A stretch of DNA of 24,962 bases from PNMQ01 sp964478775. GTDB lineage: Bacteria; Pseudomonadota; Alphaproteobacteria; Paracaedibacterales; CAIOTO01. The notes under the pieces are model-generated. The model did not search any database and was not told the origin of the DNA. It saw only the letters and a list, made by a program, of their open reading frames with translations. Location of the stretch: contig CAYZJC010000024.1 of NCBI GenBank assembly GCA_964478775.1, positions 1-24,962 of the forward strand, written 5' to 3'. Below, in pieces: positions 6,565 through 14,814 of the stretch (position 1 is the stretch's first letter; each line of letters begins with the position of its first letter). Both the position numbers and the translations under genes were made by a program.

Positions 6565-7620
6565 ATGATTACTGTTTTAGGAATTGAGACAAGTTGTGAT
6601 GAAACCTCTGCTGCAGTTGTGTGTGACTCCAACACTCTTGCAGAGCGCATTAAAAGCCATGTCTTGGTGACGCAAATAGAAGAACACACCCTTTATGGTG
6701 GTGTGGTACCTGAGCTTGCCGCACGCGCACACTTGAGGCACATAGAAAATGTCGTCAATAAAGCCTTAGATGACGCGCAATTATCATTGCAGGACATAGA
6801 CGCGATTGCTGTCACAGCTGGACCTGGTCTGATAGGAGGGGTTTTAGTTGGCGTTAATGTTGCCAAAGCAATGGCAATGATGGCACAAAAACCGCTTATC
6901 GCAGTTAATCATCTTGAAGGGCATGCACTTACTGTACGGTTAACACATCAAACCCCATTTCCCTTTTTATTATTACTGGCTTCCGGTGGACATTGTCAAT
7001 TTATTGCGGTGAATGGCCTTGGGTCGTATCGCACCTATGGGCGCACATTAGATGATTCTGCCGGGGAAGCGTTTGATAAAGTTGCTAAAATGATGGGGCT
7101 TGGTTACCCTGGCGGGCCAATCATTGAAAAATTGGCTAAAACGGGCGATGAAAACCGCTTCACATTGCCAAGACCTTTGATTACCAGAAGTGATGCAATG
7201 ATGTCTTTTTCTGGTCTTAAGACGGCAATGCGGTTGCTTATCGAACAACATGACTTAACGCAAGACAGTGTGAAAGAAGACTTAGCTGCTAGTTTTCAAA
7301 AAACAGTTGCTGACCATTTATGCAATAAGCTAAAACGGGCAATCGAGCAGCTCGCGCACCCTGTTCCAAGCTTAGTCGTTGCAGGCGGTGTGGCTGCTAA
7401 TTTATACCTTCGCAGCCGTCTACAGACCGCTTCGCAAAAATATGGTATGGAATTTGTAGCCCCCCCCCTTCATTTATGCACAGACAATGGTGCGATGATA
7501 GCGTGGGCAGGGTTAGAACGTTACAAGGCTATGTTAGCAAACGGGTCAGTAGATTTAACGATGCAGCGCTTAAAAATTGCCCCCAAGGCAAGGTGGCCCC
7601 TTGATGAATTAAGTCTTTAG
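6565..7620 (+). CDS. tsaD: tRNA N6-adenosine threonylcarbamoyltransferase TsaD
   Basis: TsaD transfers the threonylcarbamoyl group to A37 of ANN-decoding tRNAs (t6A), working with TsaB, TsaC and TsaE in the cytoplasm. The ASKHA fold motifs are all present: VLGIETSCDETSAAVV at the N-terminus, the metal-binding HLEGH (His116, His120), LLASGGHCQ, LDDSAGEAFDKVAKMMGL and GGPIIE, MSFSGLKTAM, VAGGVAAN, and CTDNGAMIAWAG near the end. The length, 351 residues, is normal. AAGGA lies 11 bases before ATG 6565. A run of nine C (7460-7468) lies in the codons for APP just before LHLCTDN. The neighbouring gene at 7638 converges from the other strand. Confidence 0.97.
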   Translation: MITVLGIETSCDETSAAVVCDSNTLAERIKSHVLVTQIEEHTLYGGVVPELAARAHLRHIENVVNKALDDAQLSLQDIDAIAVTAGPGLIGGVLVGVNVAKAMAMMAQKPLIAVNHLEGHALTVRLTHQTPFPFLLLLASGGHCQFIAVNGLGSYRTYGRTLDDSAGEAFDKVAKMMGLGYPGGPIIEKLAKTGDENRFTLPRPLITRSDAMMSFSGLKTAMRLLIEQHDLTQDSVKEDLAASFQKTVADHLCNKLKRAIEQLAHPVPSLVVAGGVAANLYLRSRLQTASQKYGMEFVAPPLHLCTDNGAMIAWAGLERYKAMLANGSVDLTMQRLKIAPKARWPLDELSL

Positions 7621-7637
7621 GGGAGCGGCGGTAGGTC

Positions 7638-8210
7638 TTAATAATTGTAACGCGTGAAGAATAGTTCTTTAATGTAAATATCTTCAATGCGTTTAGGCCC
7701 AAGTGTTTTTGTGGTCATCGCATGCATTCTTTTCAATAATGCTTTATATGTTGGGTCGCGCTGTGACAACCACAAATTGGCAAGTGAACTATATAAATCA
7801 TAAAAAATGGCATCAACTAGTCTTGGTGTTAACACTTTCCCCAATTGAAAACCTTCATGGTCAACGGACTTCATCACAATACGTAAATGCAAAATCCCCA
7901 TCATTTTTTCATTGCGAATGATAGGAACAGTAATCACAGGCAAGCGAAAATAAGGTTCTTCTAAGAAAAGCTGTAAGTCTGCTGCACGTTGAGTTGCTTG
8001 CTGTGCTAAAAGCTCAGTACGTTCGGCAGAATCAATTCCATCTTCATCTTCCCCAAGATCTGCTTTGGCAACTGCTCCCTTAGAACCATCTTCATCAAGT
8101 GTAAATGACTGCCCTCTGCGGGTTTGTTGGGAAGACCAAATGGCAGCCATAAATGCCCCTGCCAACATCAACACAATTGCAGCAAATATAAGAATAGTTT
8201 TAAATTGCAT
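7638..8210 (-). CDS. FliL-like single-pass membrane protein
   Basis: This 190-residue protein has one N-terminal transmembrane helix (about 5-25), an acidic linker (EDGSKGAVAKADLGEDEDG) and a C-terminal domain. That domain, about residues 85-190, has the strand-helix order of FliL: FRLPVITVPI, then MGILHLRIVMKS, a long helix PRLVDAIFYDLYSSL, and a final helix/strand KRIEDIYIKELFFTRY. FliL sits at the flagellar motor near the stator, but many alphaproteobacteria carry extra FliL-like proteins of unknown role. Here it lies after pgi rather than among flagellar genes, so I give no symbol. No clear ribosome site precedes ATG 8210. It is the last gene of the minus-strand run 11331-7638. Confidence 0.6.
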   Translation of the reverse strand: MQFKTILIFAAIVLMLAGAFMAAIWSSQQTRRGQSFTLDEDGSKGAVAKADLGEDEDGIDSAERTELLAQQATQRAADLQLFLEEPYFRLPVITVPIIRNEKMMGILHLRIVMKSVDHEGFQLGKVLTPRLVDAIFYDLYSSLANLWLSQRDPTYKALLKRMHAMTTKTLGPKRIEDIYIKELFFTRYNY

Positions 8211-8272
8211 GTAAAATGCGATCGTTACAAAGAATATTACTTAATTGTAAAGTTTAATGTGCAAATAATTGG

Positions 8273-9550
8273 TTAATTTGCACCCATTTTTGCCAAATAA
8301 GTCATGGCCAACTTCTTTCCTTCTTCAACAGCAGGTTGGTCAAAGGGGTTAACATCCCACAATTGCGCTGTTAATAAGGTTTCTAGCATAGACTGCATCA
8401 TCAAAGCACCAAGACCATGTGCATTCACATATTTCATTTCCACCACGCTAACAGGTCGCTGATGCGCCTTTAATGTGTCTATCGTGGCTTGTTGTTCTGC
8501 CAACATGAGCTGCCCAATAGAGCGTTGATGAAGTGGCGCTATGACGCTATGATCATACACTTTTTGCAAAACAGGTAAATAATCGTTTTCCTTTATAATA
8601 TAAAAGCGAAAATATTTGTTTCTTGGCCCATCTAAATAAAGCTGTAATTGTGAATGTTGGTCAACAGCACCGATGGCGCGTATGGGGGTTGTCCCACAAG
8701 CTTTGCCTAACCCATTTTTCTTGCCTAAGCTTTCAGCCCATAATTGACAAAACCAGTCACAAAACTTTTTTAAATAATCGCTATAGGCAAATAAAATAAG
8801 TTGGTCTATATTTTCTTGCAAAAAGGCATGGTGGGCATATGCACTTAAGACAGGGTAAGACTGGTCTGGCGTAGATGAAAGGGCATTTTCAAAAGCGTCG
8901 AGTGCGCCCCTACAAAAGGTTTGGCAATCAATCCCTGCTATCAGTGCCGGCAATAACCCAACGGCTGTGAATACAGAAAATCTCCCCCCAATGTCTTGCG
9001 GGTGCGCAATGACTGGAATGGAATAGGTGGTTGCGATATGCATCATTCCATTATCACGTGTTTCTGTAATAATGCACATCTGTTCTTTGGGTTTAAAATG
9101 TGTTTCAGACCACTGTTGTAAAACGTTAAGCGTTTGCAGCAGTGTTTCAGCTGTATTGCCTGACTTTGAAATGGTGATCACACCTGTTGTTTGGGGCTCA
9201 AGCTTAGCAAGTAATCTTTTTAATTTTAATGCATCAATATTATCAACAAAATGTAAAGTTGGCTTTGGTTCGCCTTGAATGCATTCAACATCATGCACAA
9301 GTTCGTATAAGGCTTGTCCACCAAGGCTTGACCCACCTGTTCCCAAGATAATAACATCTTTGTAGTGCCGCATTGCGTTAGCATGTGGGTCTAATTCATC
9401 CAATAAAGTTGCATATTCTGCCAGTTGCGTGTAAACAGGCCAAGTGATTTTTAAAGAATTCAGATAAGCCAATAATTCATCTGGCGCTTTAAGGCGGTGT
9501 TCATTTTCGTGACGTTGATTATTGATTTTAACATCCTTTAAATTATTCAT
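8273..9550 (-). CDS. pgi: Glucose-6-phosphate isomerase
   Basis: This enzyme interconverts glucose-6-phosphate and fructose-6-phosphate. At 425 residues it belongs to the short bacterial form. Two SIS-type sugar-phosphate domains are visible: VIILGTGGSSLGGQAL at about 66-80, ISKSGNTAETL near 127-137, and the family signature GGRFSVFTAVGLLPAL near 186-201. The catalytic Glu/His/Lys regions appear as FCQLWAESLGKKNG, DQHSQLQLYLDGP and, near the C-terminus, WDVNPFDQPAVEEGKK. ATG 9550 is preceded by GGAAAG 11 bases upstream. The gene follows the glycosyltransferase gene by 35 bases, consistent with one transcript. Confidence 0.95.
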   Translation of the reverse strand: MNNLKDVKINNQRHENEHRLKAPDELLAYLNSLKITWPVYTQLAEYATLLDELDPHANAMRHYKDVIILGTGGSSLGGQALYELVHDVECIQGEPKPTLHFVDNIDALKLKRLLAKLEPQTTGVITISKSGNTAETLLQTLNVLQQWSETHFKPKEQMCIITETRDNGMMHIATTYSIPVIAHPQDIGGRFSVFTAVGLLPALIAGIDCQTFCRGALDAFENALSSTPDQSYPVLSAYAHHAFLQENIDQLILFAYSDYLKKFCDWFCQLWAESLGKKNGLGKACGTTPIRAIGAVDQHSQLQLYLDGPRNKYFRFYIIKENDYLPVLQKVYDHSVIAPLHQRSIGQLMLAEQQATIDTLKAHQRPVSVVEMKYVNAHGLGALMMQSMLETLLTAQLWDVNPFDQPAVEEGKKLAMTYLAKMGAN

Positions 9551-9585
9551 TTTATGTTTCTTTCCAATTGCATTTTAAAACAAAA

Positions 9586-11331
9586 CTATTTGACTTGAGA
9601 GCTAACCTTAACCATGCACAATTTGTGTTTACAGGTTTGCTGAAGGATTGATTGCCCTGGGATAAGTTTTAATAAATCTGGCAGCAGTCCTTCTTTCAAA
9701 AAGACCCACAATACTTTATTTTTTTCATTTTCAACACGACGCTTAAATTGGTCAAGTGACAATAGGTAAGCTGACTGGTCTTCCAAAGTCGCACCAAATT
9801 CAAGTTCGCCTACATAATTGACAACAACAACGCGTGACTTTGCATACACAGCAAGGTCTTGATGGTAGGAATAAAATGAAAAAATGACGTCGTCTGTTCT
9901 GTGTTGTGTTTTTTGGTCTGCTAGCATTGTGTGAATAAATTCTTTAAAGGAAGGTTTTTGTCCTTCTACGGCCCCCCTTGCAATAATCATGAGCAAAAAA
10001 GTACTACACGCGACAAGCCCCACAATACGCGTGACAGCTTTTAGCTGAAGTGCTGGAAAGCTGATAACCGCCATGCTTCCCAAGACAATGCCTATCATGC
10101 TGATATAAGGCAATAGGGGTTGGTTTGATAAGTCTAAGTCACTCACAGGAATATACAATGACCATACGCTAACAGAGCTTAATAACACAGCCATACAGCA
10201 CAGCACAATACTTGTCGTATTAAAGAGTTTGAACATTTGTTGGCTTTGGATAGCTATGGTTAAATAATGACTTACCATTAAAGCCAATGCTGGAAACATA
10301 GGTAAAATATAAGGTATCAGCTTTGAATTACCCATTGAAAAGAAGCAAAAAATAAATGCCGCCCAAATGCCACAAAATAAGAGGGGGGTACTCTCTAACG
10401 GCTTAAATGTAAAAGGCTTTACTTTGGTTATAGCTTTTCGAATGTGTTGAATAAACATATCTAGCAAAAAACCTGTCCAAGGCAAAAAGCCCACCAGCAA
10501 GATGGGAATAAAAAACCAAGGGGGTTGATAACGCATATGCACACTTGTCAAATAGCGATGCACGTGTTCAACAATAAAGTATTTATGGGCAAACCCAGGG
10601 TTAGCTAAAGCTGCCATAATATGCCAAGGGGCCGCAATCATAAAGAAAATCAATAAGTTACGTGGTAGGTAAAGCGGTAGCAATTGGCGCCATCGGTTGG
10701 TGAGCAATGTCCACAACACCATAACAACCCCCACAATCGCAAGCACCATCAGCCCTTTTGTCAGCACACCCAAAGCACACGCAATTGAGGTTACCATCAG
10801 GTACGTTTTGCGCTTACTGGGCGTAGTCATGGCACAATAAAAACTAAGCAAAGCTATGGTTACAAACACGCTAACGGGCATATCTAAAATAATAAGGCGA
10901 GACAAAGCAAACCACAAAACACTTGTGCCCAAAATAAAGGAAGCAAGCAACGCTGTTATGCGGTTAAACATCACACGACCAAAGTAATAAACTGAACTGA
11001 TGCCCATTAACCCAAATACAGCAAGAGGAAGGCGCATCGCCCATTCACTTAATGAACACATCTTTTGCATTATGGCTAATAACCAATACATTAAAGGGGG
11101 TTTTTCAAAATATTTAATGCCATTAAGGCGGGGGGTTACCCAGTCATTGTTCAGCAAAATCTCACGTGGAATTTCAACATACCTTGCTTCATCAGGTGTT
11201 GCAAAAGGCCTATCCCCTAAAACGTATAAATAGAGTGGCACAAAAAAAAGGCACAGCAAGAATATATCTAACAAAATGGGGCGCTGATAATTTTTCCAGT
11301 ATTCATACAGCTTAGACATATTTTTCTTCAT
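9586..11331 (-). CDS. ArnT/PMT-type (GT39/GT83) membrane glycosyltransferase
   Basis: This polytopic membrane protein of about 581 residues has around 12 hydrophobic segments. The first periplasmic loop carries ATPDEARYVEIPREIL, including the Asp-Glu pair (residues 47-48 from this start) that is catalytic in ArnT-like enzymes, followed by PRLNGIKYFEKPPLMYWL. Such enzymes move a sugar from a polyprenyl-phosphate donor to lipid A, another glycan or protein on the periplasmic side. The true acceptor cannot be told; ArnT proper would add aminoarabinose to lipid A, but no arn genes are nearby. I chose ATG 11331, just before the first helix; the frame is open to an ATG at 11448, but those 39 residues look uncharacteristic and have no ribosome site. 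It is followed by pgi. Confidence 0.85.
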   Translation of the reverse strand: MKKNMSKLYEYWKNYQRPILLDIFLLCLFFVPLYLYVLGDRPFATPDEARYVEIPREILLNNDWVTPRLNGIKYFEKPPLMYWLLAIMQKMCSLSEWAMRLPLAVFGLMGISSVYYFGRVMFNRITALLASFILGTSVLWFALSRLIILDMPVSVFVTIALLSFYCAMTTPSKRKTYLMVTSIACALGVLTKGLMVLAIVGVVMVLWTLLTNRWRQLLPLYLPRNLLIFFMIAAPWHIMAALANPGFAHKYFIVEHVHRYLTSVHMRYQPPWFFIPILLVGFLPWTGFLLDMFIQHIRKAITKVKPFTFKPLESTPLLFCGIWAAFIFCFFSMGNSKLIPYILPMFPALALMVSHYLTIAIQSQQMFKLFNTTSIVLCCMAVLLSSVSVWSLYIPVSDLDLSNQPLLPYISMIGIVLGSMAVISFPALQLKAVTRIVGLVACSTFLLMIIARGAVEGQKPSFKEFIHTMLADQKTQHRTDDVIFSFYSYHQDLAVYAKSRVVVVNYVGELEFGATLEDQSAYLLSLDQFKRRVENEKNKVLWVFLKEGLLPDLLKLIPGQSILQQTCKHKLCMVKVSSQVK

Positions 11332-11525
11332 TTTAAATTTAATGCTTCTAAATGTTAACAGAGGGATAAGCTTAGCATAGAAAAACAAGCATTTGTAAGT
11401 GCAAAGTCCATAGCTGTACCTTTCTTTTGGTATGCAAAAAAGGGGCATAATTTAAAAAATTAACCTTTTGTTAACCACTTAAGCATAATCTTAAGGATGT
11501 AAATACAAAAACAGGATAAATACAG
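11332..11525. promoter_or_regulatory. Divergent intergenic region with a TTAA-N7-TTAAC site
   Basis: TTAA-CCTTTTG-TTAAC at 11460-11475 matches the alphaproteobacterial CtrA recognition sequence, with further TTAA boxes at 11479-11482 and 11491-11494. It lies 51 bases before the 11526 gene and upstream of the glycosyltransferase gene on the other strand. A chance match is possible in this AT-rich context. No strong -35/-10 pair is visible. Confidence 0.3.
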
Positions 11526-12272
11526 ATGAAGTCAATTAAAAACATAAATAGGGCACTTAAAAAAACTATACCCTTCTTAAGTTTAAGTCTATTAACGAGC
11601 TTTAGCCACCTACAAGCTAATGCAGAGATGGAAGAACTTCCCCCCGCTTCGCAGCCTGTGAGTATGGTAGGTGATTTACACATTGACCTAGTTGAAATAC
11701 CACTAGATGACTCTAGTTCATCACCAGTTAACCATAACGCAAGCATAGCCGACCTGCTAAGCGAAGGCAAAGTTGCTGAAAACATTGTCAAAACGCTGGT
11801 TGTGATTCAAGACATTAAAGAAGCCAAGTCAGTGGATGAAAAAATAGATGTGGCTGTTGATTTTGCGCAAAATATTGCCCCAGAGAAAATGGAAAAAATT
11901 GACCAGGCAATTGAACGCATGAGCGATGATAAGCATATTAAGCGCGCAAATGAAGTGACGAATCTCGTTGAGATGCTATTAGATGACGCTAAGGACAAGC
12001 AGCCTCATAATCAAAACATTTCTAAAGCTAGTGAAATCGTAGACGATATTCAAGATATATTAGAAGCAAAGTCACTGGCTGATGCTGGTAAAGGCGGCGT
12101 TGAACTTATTGAAGATGTCAAAGACTTAATTGTTGCCAATGAAAGCTGGTTTTCAAAAATGAAACGTCGTTTAAGTTGTTATTGCTGTGTCTCAGAGCAA
12201 GAGGCCATTGAACCTGCTGCAACAAAGCCAGCAAGCGATATTGTCAAGGAAGCAGCTGCACCTACAGAATAA
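11526..12272 (+). CDS. Secreted helical protein of unknown function
   Basis: This 248-residue protein has a signal peptide of about 33 residues (basic start, hydrophobic core IPFLSLSLLTSF, cleavage after QANA). The mature part is strongly acidic and mostly helical, with loosely repeated segments such as VVIQDIKEAKSVDEKID and IVDDIQDILEAKSLAD. A basic patch with three clustered cysteines (RRLSCYCC) near residue 215 is followed by an Ala/Pro/Glu-rich tail. I recognise no family. ATG 11526 has AGGA nine bases upstream. It converges on another unknown secreted protein, with a shared two-way terminator between them. Confidence 0.7.
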   Translation: MKSIKNINRALKKTIPFLSLSLLTSFSHLQANAEMEELPPASQPVSMVGDLHIDLVEIPLDDSSSSPVNHNASIADLLSEGKVAENIVKTLVVIQDIKEAKSVDEKIDVAVDFAQNIAPEKMEKIDQAIERMSDDKHIKRANEVTNLVEMLLDDAKDKQPHNQNISKASEIVDDIQDILEAKSLADAGKGGVELIEDVKDLIVANESWFSKMKRRLSCYCCVSEQEAIEPAATKPASDIVKEAAAPTE

Positions 12273-12290
12273 AGCTTGTATTAAATTGCA

Positions 12291-12349
12291 CCTCTTTAAA
12301 AACTCATTCTCACTGAAGATCTAATAGCTAAGAAAGTTTTTTAAAGAGG
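12291..12349. terminator. Bidirectional terminator between convergent genes
   Basis: CCTCTTTAAAAACT (12291-12304) pairs with AGTTTTTTAAAGAGG (12335-12349), leaving one bulged base and a 30-base loop. It lies between the stops of the 11526 and 12383 genes and gives T-rich 3' arms in both directions. The long loop makes it less typical. Confidence 0.5.
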
Positions 12350-12382
12350 ACCCCATTTCGACAAGAGATAAAATATTGTAAA

Positions 12383-13372
12383 TTAAAAATTAAAGTAGTC
12401 TTTGGGGTGGCTTGTGACAATTGTGCAATCATAAATTTCATCATATAATCTTGGGGGGATGTGCCAACAAGCAGCTGAACCTTTTGCTGTTGTGTAATGT
12501 GCAAACCTTTTAAGAAAAGCAATCTGATCTAGGCTGAGGCATATGAGCCGTACTAAAATCACTTCCTGCGGCATTTGGGAAGTTTTTAAAAACTCATACA
12601 GTGCTTTTCTAAATTGCAACCATTCATTATATGAGGTAAGCATAACTTGAAAACCACTGATATTTTCCACTAATGTCTGTTGTGCTGACACGAAAGCATC
12701 ATTCACTTTTTTTTCAAGGGTAATGTACAGCCGTTTTTCTTTTTCCTTATATGTTTCATCAAAACCAACTAATAATAATTCGCTTTCAATTGAAAACTCA
12801 TCCATGTTTTTTAACTTTTTATTTACTTTTTCACTAATATTATTTAATTTTTTATTTACTATATCAATAAAACTTTCAGTGCTAAATGAAGAAAAAGTAT
12901 CTAGAGGATCGTTAAAAAATAATTCTTTAGCATCACCAAGCCACACAGATAATATTTGATAAGAAAATTTCAAAGGGTGAGTTGAATGCGCAGAAGTTTG
13001 ATAATAATTTATTTCTAATTCAAGGTCATTTAATTGCTGGCAATAGGCATGCTTAATTGAAGCGCCTTTATGTGCTGAACCCAAACGTGTATAGGGAAAC
13101 AGATGCGCAAATGTAGCAAGTCTCTTTGACAATAGATAACTCTCTAGCTGCATTTTAAACACACTTGCAACTTTGCTAACTTCTGGATTGCTAGCATTCA
13201 TCATAAACTTGGAACAAATAAATTGTTCTTTTTGACGCAACATGTCTTCTGGCAGATGGGTGTGACAATTTAATTTGTCATTGGCACCTACCTGTGGTGA
13301 GGCATTCAAAATAATAGCTAAAATATAAAAAAGGGAATTTCTTCCCTTTTTTTTAAGAAACAATCTTTTCAC
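12383..13372 (-). CDS. Secreted protein of unknown function downstream of flgE
   Basis: This 329-residue protein starts at a GTG (13372). A likely signal peptide of about 31 residues has a strongly basic n-region (KRLFLKKKGRNS), the core LFYILAIILNA and a site after VGA. The mature protein has several cysteines (CHTHLPEDM near the start, ACWHIPPRLYDEIYDC near the end), a Lys/Asn-rich segment with an internal repeat (VNKKLNNISEKVNKKLKN near 170-187) and mostly helical character. No family is recognised. It lies 57 bases after flgE on the same strand, but a strong terminator hairpin occupies its first codons, so it may be only weakly co-transcribed with the hook operon. Its RNA and protein products need not be flagellar. 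Confidence 0.65.
   Translation of the reverse strand: MKRLFLKKKGRNSLFYILAIILNASPQVGANDKLNCHTHLPEDMLRQKEQFICSKFMMNASNPEVSKVASVFKMQLESYLLSKRLATFAHLFPYTRLGSAHKGASIKHAYCQQLNDLELEINYYQTSAHSTHPLKFSYQILSVWLGDAKELFFNDPLDTFSSFSTESFIDIVNKKLNNISEKVNKKLKNMDEFSIESELLLVGFDETYKEKEKRLYITLEKKVNDAFVSAQQTLVENISGFQVMLTSYNEWLQFRKALYEFLKTSQMPQEVILVRLICLSLDQIAFLKRFAHYTTAKGSAACWHIPPRLYDEIYDCTIVTSHPKDYFNF
13327..13354. terminator. Perfect hairpin terminator inside the start of the 12383 gene
   Basis: AAAAAAGGGAA (13327-13337) and TTCCCTTTTTT (13342-13352) form an 11-bp perfect stem with a four-base loop. Read on the minus strand the loop is GAAA (a GNRA tetraloop) and the 3' arm runs into TTTTTTATATTTT. It would end transcription coming from flgE, yet it falls within codons 7-16 of the next gene. 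On the plus strand it is also followed by Ts. Confidence 0.7.
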
Positions 13373-13429
13373 AACTATACTCTGTTAAAAATAATAAGCC
13401 TGTGCGCAATTAATGAAAATTCAATAACA

Positions 13430-14776
13430 TTATATCTGCATTAATCTCTCATTGAGGCCTTTAATGGTTTCAATGGTTTTAAGGTTACCCACATAGTTAC
13501 TTTGCGAGTCGATCATTTGCAAATAGACTTCGGTGATATTGACTGCTGACCCTTCGCGTGCACCTGTTTCAAGACGCCCCGTTCCAGACTCTCCCGGAAA
13601 AGAAATGACAGCATTTCCGCTTTGATAGCTTGGCACAAACACACCACTGGCACGTTCAGTCAGTTTGTTAATTGCACCAAACATCGCAAGCGGCACTCTG
13701 CAATGGATAATGCTCTGGTTATTGGTGTAGTTGACAATGCCAAACCCTTCAGGGGTAAAGTTAAATGATGCAAGGTCACCAGATAAATACCCATCAACGT
13801 TCGATTTTATTTGATATCTATCTCCACCCACGTGCAGACCTGCTGCGCTTCCAACAGCGCCCAGATCTACCATGATAGAGGAATCCTTTGCGCCGTTTGT
13901 CCATTTTAAATTTAAGGCTGGTGGTTTTGAAGCTAAGGTTGTTTGGCTTTGCGAAGCATCATAATACCCAAGCAGTGTACCACTACTATCAAATTCCACC
14001 ATGATTTTGCCACCTACAGGCTGCGATGTCACTTGACCATTTTCATCTGTCACCTCAATCGACCCTTGGTCCATATAACCCTCTGTAATTTCAGCTGTAA
14101 GCCCTTTAGGGTCACGCAGGGCCACACTCCAAACACTCACACCTTCAGCAGATACAGGGGTTGCATCTGATTTTGTCCAAACCAGTTGTAAGTTATTTAA
14201 ATTACCAAGCGAGTCGATAATACCTACGTTTGTCGTTGACTGATATTGTTCTAAATTTTTAGGCTTAACTGGCAATTGGGCCGAGACAGCAATATTTTGC
14301 GTTGGCTTGGCTTGAATTGCGATATTGGTTAAATCTAGCGTTTCAAGTGAATTGACGTCTGTAACGTCAACGCCAGCCAATGGATTTCCAAATTGATCCG
14401 TCTTATACACTTGCAAATATTGCCCAACGTTGTTTACAAACTTACTGTTTTTGTCCATCGCATAAGTGCCATCACGGCAATATCCAATTAAGCCAGAGAT
14501 ATCTTTATTAATCGTCCAACCTGGGCCTACAATTGAAAAGTTTGTATCAACCCCAGTTGAAATGGGGTCAGCAATTTGGTCGAGGTAGCGAATACGCGTT
14601 GTGCTTAGTGAAAACACGTTACTGACGGTAGCTTCTGAACCGGTCATAAAGACCATGGTTTTACGTCCTGCTGTTGCTTCTGAGTTTGCAACCGTTTCCG
14701 CCAATGCGTTTAGTTTTTCACCATTTGCTTTTGTTGCCATAATCGCAACGTTAAAATTTAATCCACTTTGTGACAT
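13430..14776 (-). CDS. flgE: Flagellar hook protein FlgE
   Basis: This 448-residue protein forms the flagellar hook, the flexible joint between rod and filament, and is exported by the flagellar type III system. The N-terminal coiled segment includes ALAETVANSEATAGRK, a divergent form of the axial-protein motif (usually NxANxxTxGYK). The centre has hook-type domains with the FlgE-like PTQNIAVSAQLP and GIIDSLGNLNNLQLVWTK. The C-terminal helix VNITEVYLQMIDSQSNYVGNLKTIETIKGLNERLMQ matches the axial C-terminal consensus (shown here only as SQSNYVGNLK). ATG 14776 follows AAGGAAAA at good spacing. It is the third gene of fliK-flgD-flgE, 38 bases after flgD. Confidence 0.9.
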   Translation of the reverse strand: MSQSGLNFNVAIMATKANGEKLNALAETVANSEATAGRKTMVFMTGSEATVSNVFSLSTTRIRYLDQIADPISTGVDTNFSIVGPGWTINKDISGLIGYCRDGTYAMDKNSKFVNNVGQYLQVYKTDQFGNPLAGVDVTDVNSLETLDLTNIAIQAKPTQNIAVSAQLPVKPKNLEQYQSTTNVGIIDSLGNLNNLQLVWTKSDATPVSAEGVSVWSVALRDPKGLTAEITEGYMDQGSIEVTDENGQVTSQPVGGKIMVEFDSSGTLLGYYDASQSQTTLASKPPALNLKWTNGAKDSSIMVDLGAVGSAAGLHVGGDRYQIKSNVDGYLSGDLASFNFTPEGFGIVNYTNNQSIIHCRVPLAMFGAINKLTERASGVFVPSYQSGNAVISFPGESGTGRLETGAREGSAVNITEVYLQMIDSQSNYVGNLKTIETIKGLNERLMQI

Positions 14777-14814
14777 TTATTTATTTTCCTTTTTTTGTAT
14801 AGGTTATCTTAACG

